A stretch of 64,000 nucleotides of DNA, from the NCBI RefSeq assembly GCF_007859765.1, contig NZ_SIHJ01000001.1, positions 3,389,156 to 3,453,155 on the forward strand, in the 5' to 3' direction. The translations under genes and the position numbers were made by a program. Below, piece after piece: positions 8,745 to 17,200 of the stretch. The first letter of the stretch is position 1. Every line of letters begins with the position of its first letter. Under the pieces are notes generated by a model. It worked only from the letters and a program-made list of their open reading frames with translations, was not told the DNA's origin and did not search any database. The stretch comes from Posidoniimonas corsicana (GTDB taxonomy: Bacteria; Planctomycetota; Planctomycetia; Pirellulales; Lacipirellulaceae).

Positions 8745-11700
8745 GCGTTCTCTGCTACACCGAAGAGCAGGCCCGGGCGATCCAGACCCGCGGCGTGTCG
8801 GTCGCGCTGGACGCGGGCGCCGGCTGCGGCAAGACGTTCGTGCTGACCGAGCGGTTCCTGTCGCAGCTCGCCCCGGGCGACGACGCGCTGGAGCTGCACG
8901 AGCTGGTCGCCATCACCTTCACCGACGCCGCCGCCCGCGAGATGCGTGAGCGGGTGCGGGCGAAGTGCCTGGAGCGGCTGGCGGCCGCCTCGGCCGACGA
9001 GGCGCCGCACTGGCTGCGGCTGCTGCGGGCGCTGGACGGGGCGCGGGTCAGCACGATCCACGCGTTCTGCTCGACGCTGGTGCGGAACTACGCGTTGGAG
9101 TTGGGCCTCGACCCCAGCTTCCACGTGCTGGACCAGGCGGCGGCCGACGTGCTGCTGTCCGAGGCGACCGACCGCCGGCTGCGGGCCATGCTGGAGGACC
9201 GCGACGCCGACGTCATGACCCTGGCCGCCGACGCCGGGTTTGCGGGGCTCAAGAGCCGGCTGGTCCCGCTGCTGGAGCACGCCGGGACGCAGCCGCTGAA
9301 CGACTGGCTCACCGGCCCGCCGGAAGAGATGGTCGCCGCGTGGGGGCGGTACTACGAAGAGAGGGTCGCCGCGATCGAGCGTCGGCAGCTCGCCGAGCTG
9401 CCCGCTGTCGAACAGGTCCGCGGCATGATCCCCGAGTGCACGGGCGACGCCGAAACGCGCAGCAAGATTGCGGGGCTCGACGCGATGCTCGCCGCCCTGC
9501 AGGCCGGCGACCCCGACGTCGACGTGGAGCGGCTCCGCGAGCTTGCCAAGGTGCAGGGCGTCTGCGGGAAGAAGGCCGACTGGCCCTCGGCCGACGCCAA
9601 GAAGCTCTACGGCGACGCGTGCAAGAAGATCCGCGACAAGATCGACAAGCTCACCAAGTGGTCGCCGGGCGAGCCGCACGTCGAAGCCGCGGTGATGGGC
9701 CAGCGGCTGGCGCGGGTGGCCGATGCGGTCGTCGCCGAGTACGAGCAGGCCAAGCGGGGCGCGGCGGCGCTCGACTTTAACGATCTGCTAGCGCTAACGC
9801 GGCGGCTACTCACCGAGGACGCGTTCCGCGATGTGCGGCGCCGCATCGAGCGGTCGACCAAGCTGCTGCTGGTCGACGAGTTCCAAGACACCGACCAGGC
9901 GCAGGTGGACATCGTGTCGGCGATCGCCGGCGAGGCGTTGACCTCCGGTGGGCTGTTCTTCGTCGGCGACTTCAAGCAGTCGATCTACCGGTTCCGCGGC
10001 GCCGAGCCGACCGTGTTCCGCGACCTGCAGTCCCGTACGCCGGCCGAGGGCCGGCTGCCGCTCTCGCAGAACTTCCGCAGCCAGCCGGCGGTGCTGGGGT
10101 TCGTCAACGCGTTGTTCGGACCGCTGTTCGGCGAGGAGTACCTGCCGCTCCGCCCCGCGCGGCCGCAGGTCGGACCGACCCCCGCGGTGCAGCTGCTGTG
10201 GACCGAAGTCCCGCCCGACACGAAGGCCGAGCCCGCCCGCCGCGCCGAGGCGCAGCGCATCGCCGAGCACGTCCGCGGCCTGCTGGCCGATCCCACGGAG
10301 CGCGTCGCCGAACAGGCCGACGGCGAGTGGACCGCCCGCCGGGTCCGCCCCGGCGATATCGCCATCCTGTTCCGCGCGCTGGGCGACGTGCAGCACTATG
10401 AGCAGGCGCTCCGCGACGCGGGCGTGGATCATCACCTGATCGGCGGGCACGCGTTCTACTCGCAGCAGGAGGTGTACGACCTGCTCAACCTGCTGCGGAG
10501 CGTTACGAGCACGTGCGACGAGGTGGCGTTGGCGGGGGTGCTGCGTAGCCCGTTCTTCTCGCTGCAGGACGAGACGCTGCTGTGGCTCACCCGCGCGGGC
10601 GGGTCGCTCAACGCGGGGCTGCTGCGCCGCCAGCCACCGGCCGAGGCGCCGCCCGAGCAGCAGGCCCGCGTCACCGCCGCCCGCGACGTGCTGACCGAGC
10701 TGCGGCGGATGAAGGGCGTGGCGAACACGGCAGAGATCATCCGCACGGCGCTCGACCGAACCGCCTACGACGCGACGCTGCTCTCGGAGTACCTGGGGGA
10801 GCGGAAGCTGGCCAACCTCGAGAAGATCGTCGAGCAGGCGCGGGTGGCCGACCAGACCCGGCCGGGCGATGTCGACGCCTTCGTGCGGCAGCTCACCGAG
10901 TTTATCGCTCGGCAGCCCAAGGAGGCGAACGCCGCCACGACCGACGACCACGCGGACGTGGTGCGGCTGATGACCGTGCACCACTCCAAGGGGCTCGAGT
11001 TTCCGGTGGTGTTTGTCGCGGACCTGGGCCGCAAGGCGTCGCCTGATCGCAGCCAGTCGGCGTTCTCGCCGGAGCTTGGGCCGCTGGTCCGGCCGTCCGG
11101 GGTCGACAAGCAGGTGAAGGTCGGGCTGGACCTCTACAAGAAGGTGCAGACGCAGGCCGACCAGGACGAGCTCACCCGCGTGTTCTACGTGGCGTGCACG
11201 CGGGCCGCCGACCTGCTGGTGCTGTCGTCGTCGGTGGAGGACATCGAGCAGCCCAAGGGCGACTGGCTGGCCACGCTGACCAAGGTGATCCACCCGCAGA
11301 CCGGCGCCGACCGCAATTCGGGCGAGGTGCTGGCCGAGTTCGTGCCTCCGTCCGGCGCCAAGCCGCCGCAGGCCGAGCGCGGCAAGCGGCCCGACCTGCC
11401 GAAGCTGATCGCCCAGGCGATGAGCAAGCAGCGGGTGAAGCGGGCCCCCGAGGTCGCGCCGGTAGCCGTCCGGCCCGAGAGCCTGCAGCGGTTCTCGGTC
11501 TCGCGGCTGACGGGCCGGTTCCACCACGCCGCGGCGCCAATCGTCGAGGCGCCGCGCGGCCCGGCCGCCGAGCCGATCGACCCCCGCGGGCTGGGAACTC
11601 TGGTGCACGCGGTGATGGAGCGGATCGACTTCGCCAGCCCCAGCCGCGTCGGCGACTGGTGCGAGTCGCTCGCGCCGCTCCACCTCCGCCGGAACTGGCA

Positions 11701-12163
11701 GGCGGCGGCCGCCGAGGCGCAGTCTCTGATCGAGAAGTTCCTGGCCGGCCCCGCCTGCCAGGAGCTGGCCCAGGCGGCCCGCCTGCAGCGGGAGGTTGAG
11801 TTCGCCCTGCCCTGGCCGGCGCCCGGCTTAGACTCGTCCGCCGCCCCGGCGATGCTGCAGGGCTACATCGACTGCCTGGTGGAGCAGCGGCCCGGCGAGT
11901 GGCGGATCCTCGACTACAAGACGAACCGCGTCACCGCCCAGTCGGTCCCTAAGGCTGCCGAGGAGTACCGGCTGCAGATGTCGGTCTACGCGCTGGCGGT
12001 CGAGGCGGCCCTCGGCGCGCGCCCCGCAGCCCTCACGCTGCACTTCCTCCGGCCCGGCGCCGAGGCGACCTTTGCCTGGGACGACGCCGCGCGTGAGGCG
12101 GCCGCCGCCAGCATCGACGACGCGATCCAACAGGTGCGAACAGTCGCCGCCAACCATGACTGA
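8741..12163 (+). CDS. addA: AddA-like UvrD/Rep-family helicase-nuclease
   Basis: A 1,140-residue superfamily 1A helicase fused to a RecB-type nuclease. Walker A is DAGAGCGKT (Lys31). Motif II is LLLVDEFQDTD (Asp379-Glu380). Motif III is FFVGDFKQSIYRFRGAEP. Motif V/VI residues lie in LMTVHHSKGLEFPVVF and RVFYVACTRAADLLVL. The nuclease core is RILDYKTNRV (Asp1058, Lys1060), near the end. The start is the ATG that overlaps the addB stop, directly followed by the Q-motif-like CYTEEQARAI. With AddB it forms the ATP-driven, dual-nuclease complex that processes DNA ends for homologous recombination. The 3' end overlaps the next gene by 8 bases. All catalytic motifs look intact. Confidence 0.93.
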   Translation: MSVLCYTEEQARAIQTRGVSVALDAGAGCGKTFVLTERFLSQLAPGDDALELHELVAITFTDAAAREMRERVRAKCLERLAAASADEAPHWLRLLRALDGARVSTIHAFCSTLVRNYALELGLDPSFHVLDQAAADVLLSEATDRRLRAMLEDRDADVMTLAADAGFAGLKSRLVPLLEHAGTQPLNDWLTGPPEEMVAAWGRYYEERVAAIERRQLAELPAVEQVRGMIPECTGDAETRSKIAGLDAMLAALQAGDPDVDVERLRELAKVQGVCGKKADWPSADAKKLYGDACKKIRDKIDKLTKWSPGEPHVEAAVMGQRLARVADAVVAEYEQAKRGAAALDFNDLLALTRRLLTEDAFRDVRRRIERSTKLLLVDEFQDTDQAQVDIVSAIAGEALTSGGLFFVGDFKQSIYRFRGAEPTVFRDLQSRTPAEGRLPLSQNFRSQPAVLGFVNALFGPLFGEEYLPLRPARPQVGPTPAVQLLWTEVPPDTKAEPARRAEAQRIAEHVRGLLADPTERVAEQADGEWTARRVRPGDIAILFRALGDVQHYEQALRDAGVDHHLIGGHAFYSQQEVYDLLNLLRSVTSTCDEVALAGVLRSPFFSLQDETLLWLTRAGGSLNAGLLRRQPPAEAPPEQQARVTAARDVLTELRRMKGVANTAEIIRTALDRTAYDATLLSEYLGERKLANLEKIVEQARVADQTRPGDVDAFVRQLTEFIARQPKEANAATTDDHADVVRLMTVHHSKGLEFPVVFVADLGRKASPDRSQSAFSPELGPLVRPSGVDKQVKVGLDLYKKVQTQADQDELTRVFYVACTRAADLLVLSSSVEDIEQPKGDWLATLTKVIHPQTGADRNSGEVLAEFVPPSGAKPPQAERGKRPDLPKLIAQAMSKQRVKRAPEVAPVAVRPESLQRFSVSRLTGRFHHAAAPIVEAPRGPAAEPIDPRGLGTLVHAVMERIDFASPSRVGDWCESLAPLHLRRNWQAAAAEAQSLIEKFLAGPACQELAQAARLQREVEFALPWPAPGLDSSAAPAMLQGYIDCLVEQRPGEWRILDYKTNRVTAQSVPKAAEEYRLQMSVYALAVEAALGARPAALTLHFLRPGAEATFAWDDAAREAAAASIDDAIQQVRTVAANHD

Positions 12164-13409
12164 GCCCAAGCGGAAACAATTCGGCGAGAGCCACCAGGCC
12201 CAGCGGGAATTTGCCCTGCAGGTCGTCCAGCAGCTGCGCGGCGCGGGGCACCAGTCGTTGTGGGCGGGCGGGTGCGTGCGCGACCAGCTGCTCGGCAAGC
12301 GTCCCAAGGACTACGACGTCGCCACGTCGGCCACGCCGGAGCAGGTCGCCGAGGTGTTCGGCAAGCGGCGGACGCTGGCCATCGGCGCCGCGTTCGGCGT
12401 GATGACCGTGCTCGGCCCCCGCCGTGCGGGGCAGATCGAGGTCGCCACGTTCCGCACCGACGCCGGCTACTCCGACGGCCGCCGCCCGGACCGCGTCGAG
12501 TACACCGACGCCCAACACGACGCCAGCCGCCGCGACTTCACCATCAATGGTCTGTTTTTCGACCCGATCGCCGACGAGGTGATCGATTACGTCGGCGGGC
12601 AGGACGACCTGGCGGCGGGCGTGGTGCGGGCGATCGGCGACCCCGAAGCGCGCATCGAAGAAGACAAGCTGCGGATGCTGCGGGCGGTCCGCTTCGCCGC
12701 GACGTTCGGGTTCGAGCTCGACCCGGCAACCGCCGCCGCCGTGGCCGCCCGCGCCGGTCAGCTCACGGTCGTCAGCGCCGAGCGGATCGGCGCCGAGGCG
12801 GCCCGCATGCTCACCCACGCCAGCCGCGCACGCGCGGTGCGGACGCTGAGCGAGCTGGGCCTGCTGCCCGCAACGCTCCCCGAGCTGCACCGCCTGAGCC
12901 AAGAGGCGCTCGCGGACCGCTGCGCCGCGCTCGACCGGCTCAGCGAGCCGGGCCTGCCGCTGGCGCTCGCCGCCTGCCTGCCGCCGACGCTCGGCTCACC
13001 CGCTGGGTCGAAGCTGTGCCGGCGGCTGAAGTACACCAACGACGACGCAAAGCAGACCGACTGGCTGCTCGACAACCGCGGCGCGGTCGCCGCCGCCCGC
13101 CAGCTCCCGTGGCCACGGCTGCAGCGGGTGCTGGCCTCGCCCGGCGCCGGGGACGTGCTCGCGCTGGTTGAGGCAGAGTCCGATGAGCCTTCGGCCGAGG
13201 TCGCGTACTGCCGCGAGCGGATGGCGCGTCCACCGGAAGAGTGGAACCCGCCCCCGCTGGTGGACGGCCGGGACCTGATCGCCGCGGGGTTCCAGCCGGG
13301 CCCCGAGTTTGGGAAACTCTTGGAACAGATCCGCGACGAGCAGCTCGAGGGGCGACTCGGCTCCAAGCAGGCCGCACTCGACTTCGCCGCCGCGCACTAC
13401 CAACATTAA
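12156..13409 (+). CDS. CCA-adding tRNA nucleotidyltransferase (poly(A) polymerase family)
   Basis: A 417-residue class II nucleotidyltransferase. It shows the active-site motif WAGGCVRDQLLG followed by KDYDVATSATPEQV (catalytic DxD), the flexible-loop RRDFTINGLFFDP, and the base-recognition segment IEEDKLRMLRAVRFAATFGF. It adds or repairs the 3' CCA of tRNAs in the cytoplasm. Both tRNA genes in this window end without an encoded CCA, so the cell needs this activity. A poly(A) polymerase of the same family is the alternative, and sequence motifs alone do not separate the two. The ATG start overlaps the end of addA by 8 bases, placing it in the addBA transcript. Confidence 0.88.
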   Translation: MTEPKRKQFGESHQAQREFALQVVQQLRGAGHQSLWAGGCVRDQLLGKRPKDYDVATSATPEQVAEVFGKRRTLAIGAAFGVMTVLGPRRAGQIEVATFRTDAGYSDGRRPDRVEYTDAQHDASRRDFTINGLFFDPIADEVIDYVGGQDDLAAGVVRAIGDPEARIEEDKLRMLRAVRFAATFGFELDPATAAAVAARAGQLTVVSAERIGAEAARMLTHASRARAVRTLSELGLLPATLPELHRLSQEALADRCAALDRLSEPGLPLALAACLPPTLGSPAGSKLCRRLKYTNDDAKQTDWLLDNRGAVAAARQLPWPRLQRVLASPGAGDVLALVEAESDEPSAEVAYCRERMARPPEEWNPPPLVDGRDLIAAGFQPGPEFGKLLEQIRDEQLEGRLGSKQAALDFAAAHYQH

Positions 13410-13436
13410 CCGCTCCCCTGTCCGGCACCCCTAACC

Positions 13437-13456
13437 GCCCCGCTGTCCGGCGGGGC
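13437..13456 (+). other. GC-rich hairpin between cca and the membrane-protein gene
   Basis: GCCCCGC (13437-13443) and GCGGGGC (13450-13456) pair around six bases, just ahead of the ATG at 13469. There is no U-tract, so it could tune translation or mRNA stability rather than end transcription. Confidence 0.35.
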
Positions 13457-13468
13457 TGAAGAACCGCC

Positions 13469-13975
13469 ATGCTCGCCCAGGCGCCCGCCGTCGAACTCGA
13501 CCTGCTCGCAATCTTGTTCCGAGTGCTGCACACCACCTGCGCCGGCACGCTGCTCGGCGGGCTGGTCTACATGCGGTTTGTGCTCGCCCCGGCCGCCGCC
13601 TCAGACGGCGCCGACATCTACGCCGGCCGCCGGGCCGCGTGGGCCAAGTGTGTGGGCGTCTGCACCGCGCTGCTGCTGGCCAGCGGCTCGTACAACTTCT
13701 GGGTGATCATCACGCAGTACCAGAAGCCGGCGTTCCCGTACCACATGGTGTTCGGCATCAAGATCCTCCTGGCCTTCGCCGTGTTTGCGCTGATGGCGCT
13801 CTTGGCCGGCAAGACCGACGCGGCGGCCAAGCTGCAGGCGCAGCTGGGCCGCTGGCTGAACATCACCCTGGCGATGGTGCTGGCCATCTTCCTGCTGGGC
13901 GCCGTGCTGAAGTCGATCCCCAAGGTCCCCGCTGCGGCCGAGCCGCCCGCAACGCCCGCCCCGGCGGTCGAGTAG
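13469..13975 (+). CDS. Four-helix integral membrane protein of unknown function
   Basis: A 168-residue protein with four clear hydrophobic segments: about residues 8-33 (LLAILFRVLHTTCAGTLLGG), 55-75, 88-112 (VFGIKILLAFAVFALMALLAG) and 128-147. The C-terminal tail is Pro/Ala-rich and presumably soluble. The layout resembles small CopD-like or related four-helix membrane proteins, but I see no metal-binding signature and do not assign a function. His21 lies inside the first helix. It follows the cca gene by about 60 bases on the same strand and precedes the small coiled-coil gene, so it may be the tail of the addBA-cca transcript. Confidence 0.75.
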   Translation: MLAQAPAVELDLLAILFRVLHTTCAGTLLGGLVYMRFVLAPAAASDGADIYAGRRAAWAKCVGVCTALLLASGSYNFWVIITQYQKPAFPYHMVFGIKILLAFAVFALMALLAGKTDAAAKLQAQLGRWLNITLAMVLAIFLLGAVLKSIPKVPAAAEPPATPAPAVE

Positions 13976-14020
13976 CCGTCCACCGAGAGTCCCCTTTTCG
14001 AACTAGTTCACCGAGGAGTC

Positions 14021-14191
14021 ATGGACAAGAAAGCCAAGAAACGCGTCGAGGTGCTGAACAAGAAGGTCAAGGACCTGCAGCAGCGGCTCAATGGCGCCAA
14101 GCAGCAGATGGACGACCCGGACGAGGTGGCGATGTACGAGAAGCAGATCGCCGAAGCCAAGGCCGAGATCACCAAGCTGAAGGAAAGCTGA
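14021..14191 (+). CDS. 56-residue coiled-coil protein
   Basis: A short gene starting ATG at 14021 with GAGGAG at 14013-14018 and ending TGA at 14189-14191. The product is almost entirely charged and helical: MDKKAKKRVEVLNKKVKDL, then QQRLNGAKQQMDDPDEVA, ending EAKAEITKLKES. Heptad spacing of Val/Leu/Ile suggests an antiparallel helical hairpin around the DDPDE turn. The good ribosome binding site, normal codon use and position in the cluster support a real gene. Function is unknown. It may act as a small structural or adaptor protein. Confidence 0.8.
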   Translation: MDKKAKKRVEVLNKKVKDLQQRLNGAKQQMDDPDEVAMYEKQIAEAKAEITKLKES

Positions 14192-14206
14192 ACGAATCCG
14201 GATTGG

Positions 14207-14259
14207 GGATTGCGGATTAATCAACGGACTAACGTCCGCCCTGATTGAATCCGCAATCC
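14207..14259. terminator. Long bidirectional hairpin between convergent genes
   Basis: GGATTGCGGATT (14207-14218) pairs with AATCCGCAATCC (14248-14259), and the stem extends inward by five more pairs past a one-base bulge. The loop carries a second hairpin CGGAC/GTCCG. It fills the 91-base gap between two convergent genes and probably separates their transcripts. There is no long U-run on either strand. Confidence 0.55.
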
Positions 14260-14282
14260 GAAACCACCAATCCACAATTGGA

Positions 14283-17200
14283 TCATCCCGCCTTCTGCGA
14301 CACCCGCACCGTTGGCTCCTTCGGGCCGTAGACGGCGGGCTCGTCGGCGCCGTCGCCGTCCCAGTCGCCGGCGATGGGCGTGTCGCCCGGGGCGCCGAGC
14401 TCGAAGGCCGTGTCCTTGGCGTCCAGCTCGCGGTTGCTGTTGGAGTCGACTAGCCACCGGCCCGCGCGGTACACGCCCAGGTCGTCGACGCCGTCGCCGT
14501 TCCAGTCGCCCACGACCGGCAGGTCGCCCATGGCGCCGAACACGAAGGTCTGGTCACGCTCGGTGAAGCGGCCGTCGCCGTCCATGTCGAGCACCCACAC
14601 GCCGTCACGGTAGACGCCGATCGTGCGGATGCCGTCGCCGTTCCAGTCGCCGGCGACCGGCTCGTCGCCGGGCGTGCCGTAGTGGAACACGTGGTCGATC
14701 AGGTCGGCCCGGCTGGCGCCGCTGGCCGTGCGGCGGAGCAGCCGCCCGCCGCTGGTGGCGTCCTCCGCCGTGGGCGGGAGGTTCTTCGCCTTGCCGGCGA
14801 TCACGGCCGGGTGGTTGTCCGCGTCCGGCAGGCCGGGCTCGCGTGAGATGGCGTGCGGGTCGCGGGGCCAGGCGGGCCCGTAGATGCCGATGTCGGTCTT
14901 GCCGTCGCCGTCCCAGTCGCCGGTGACCGGCAGGTCGGACCGCGAGCCGAGCTTGGCCCACAGGTCGCCCCGGTCCCACACGCCGTTGCCGTTGAGGTCC
15001 AGCCGCCAGTAGCCGTCAGTGTAGACGCCGATCTCCGAGACGCCGTCGCCGTTCCAGTCGCCCACGACCGGGATGCCGTCGGCGTCGCCGAAGCGGAACC
15101 GCTGGCGGCGCTGGTCGTCCTGCTCGTCCTGGACCAGGGTCCACTCGGCCTCGGCCAGCTCGCCGTTCTCCCACGCCGCGGCGTCAAACTGGCTCTTGGC
15201 GAGGATCATGGTCGGGCCGTTGGCGGTCGCTGCCCGCGGGTTGCCCGCGTTCACCACGCTCAGGTGCCAGGTCCAGCCGATCGCCTGCGACGCGCCGTAG
15301 AACGGCAGCGTCGCTGGGGCGGAGTTGAAGAACTGGTCCACCGGCCGCGGCGGCAGGTACATCGGCGGCGCCACGACCAGCGGCGGCGGCGTCACCGGCG
15401 GGGTCTCCGGCGGCAGGAAGAACGGAGTCTTCCGCACCTCGCTGAAGTTGTTCTCCTGCGAGTGCTGCCCCGCCTGAAGCGGGATCCGCACAATGGCGTT
15501 GTCGCCGAAGTTGGTGCGGAACTGCTCGATGGTCATGCTGCCGGGCTGCTGGATCCCGTCGAACGCGATCAGCTCGCCCTCGATCGGCGGGACCGGGTTG
15601 ATGGCGATGCCGCCCAGCGTGCCGACCGTGTCGACGCCGTCGATCAGGTTCTGCGGCTGGATCTGCACCACCGCGTACACGCCGCCGGGCAGCCCGTCGA
15701 AGCGGTAGAAGCCGTTGGCGTCGGTGACGGCGCGGATCGGGCCGGGCGGGTAGTAGCCCGGCAGCGCCTGCTCGCCGAAGATCGGGTCGCCCGAAACGCC
15801 GTTGCGGAGCTCGACCACCACGCCGGCAAGCGGCGTGTCGTCCGCCGACCGGACGCCGTCGCGGTAGTTGACGATGTCTTCGGGGGCGATGTCGTCGAGC
15901 GTCAGGATCGGCGCGCCGTCGATGAACACGTAGCCCGACAAAGCGGCGGGCGGGGTCTCGCAGAAGTCGTAGTTGTCCCAGTGCTGGTCGGAGCCGACGT
16001 GGACGTCGCCGATCAGGTCCTGGCCGAAGTAGGCGCCCCCGCCGTCGCCGACGTGCTGGTCGCCGTGGAAGTAGCCCGCGGGCTGGATCTCCCGTACGCT
16101 GTAGACGCCCGGCGGCAGGTTGGTGAACGCGTACTCGCCGTTGGCGTCGGTCAGCGTGGTGGCGATGACCTGGCCCGACTCGTTGAGCAGCTCAATCGTC
16201 ACGCCCGCGATCGGCGGCTCGCCGTCGTCCGGGTCGCACTCCGGGTCGGTGGAGACCACCACCTTGCCGCGGATGGAGCCGGGCAGCAGCTCGCCGAAGT
16301 TGTTCTCGACCGAGTCGTCGCCGAAGGTGATGGTGATCTGGCGGATCGCATCGCCCGACGCGTCCGCGACGCCGCCGTGGCTGCCGGGCGTGTCCTTGCC
16401 GTCCAGCCAGCCGGCCGGGTGCACCTGCACCACGGTGTAGCTGCCGGCATCCAGGTTCGTGAACTGGTAATAGCCGTTGGCGTCGGTAATGGCCGTGCGG
16501 CCGGTGTCGACGCCGTCCTTGTACAGCTTCAGCGTGACGCCGGCGATCGGCTCCTCGCCGGGCCGGTCGTAGGAGCCGTCGTCGCTGCGGTCGTGGTACA
16601 CGTAACCGGACAGGTTAGCGCCGACGTGCTCGCAGAAGTCGTACCGAGTGGCCTCCTCGCCCGAGCCGAGGTGCACCCCGCTGAACAGGTCGTCGGATAC
16701 CGATCCGCCGGCGGTGCCGACGTGCTCATCGCCGTCGTAGTACTCGGTCGGCTGATGCTCTTTAACCTGGTACTCGCCCGGCCGCAGGCCGGTGAAGGAG
16801 TACTCGCCGTTGGCGTCGGTGTGCGTGGTGGCGATGACCGCGCCCGACGCGTCCAGCAGGTCGATCTGCACCCCCTCGACCAGGATCTCCGGGTTGTCCG
16901 GGTCGCAGTCCGGGCCCGTGAACGCCGAAACGCGGCCGGCGATCGACGCAGCCAGCAGCTCGCCGAAGTTGTTCTCGATCGAGTGGTCGCCGTAGGTGAT
17001 GGTGATCTGGCGGATCGCATCGCCCGACGCGTCAGCAACGCCGCCATGGCTGCCTGGCGTGTCCTTGCCATCGAGCCAGCCGGCCGGGTGGAACTCGACC
17101 ACCGCGTACGTGCCCGGGGCCAGGTCGGTGAACTGGTAGAAGCCGTTGGCGTCGGTCGTGGCGCGGAGCCCGGTGTCCGAACCGTCGGCCGCCAGCAGCA

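Noticed and set aside
9806-11683. Long minus-strand open frame inside addA
   Set aside because: The plus strand carries all helicase motifs in order. The minus-strand frame is Arg/Leu/Gly-rich noise.
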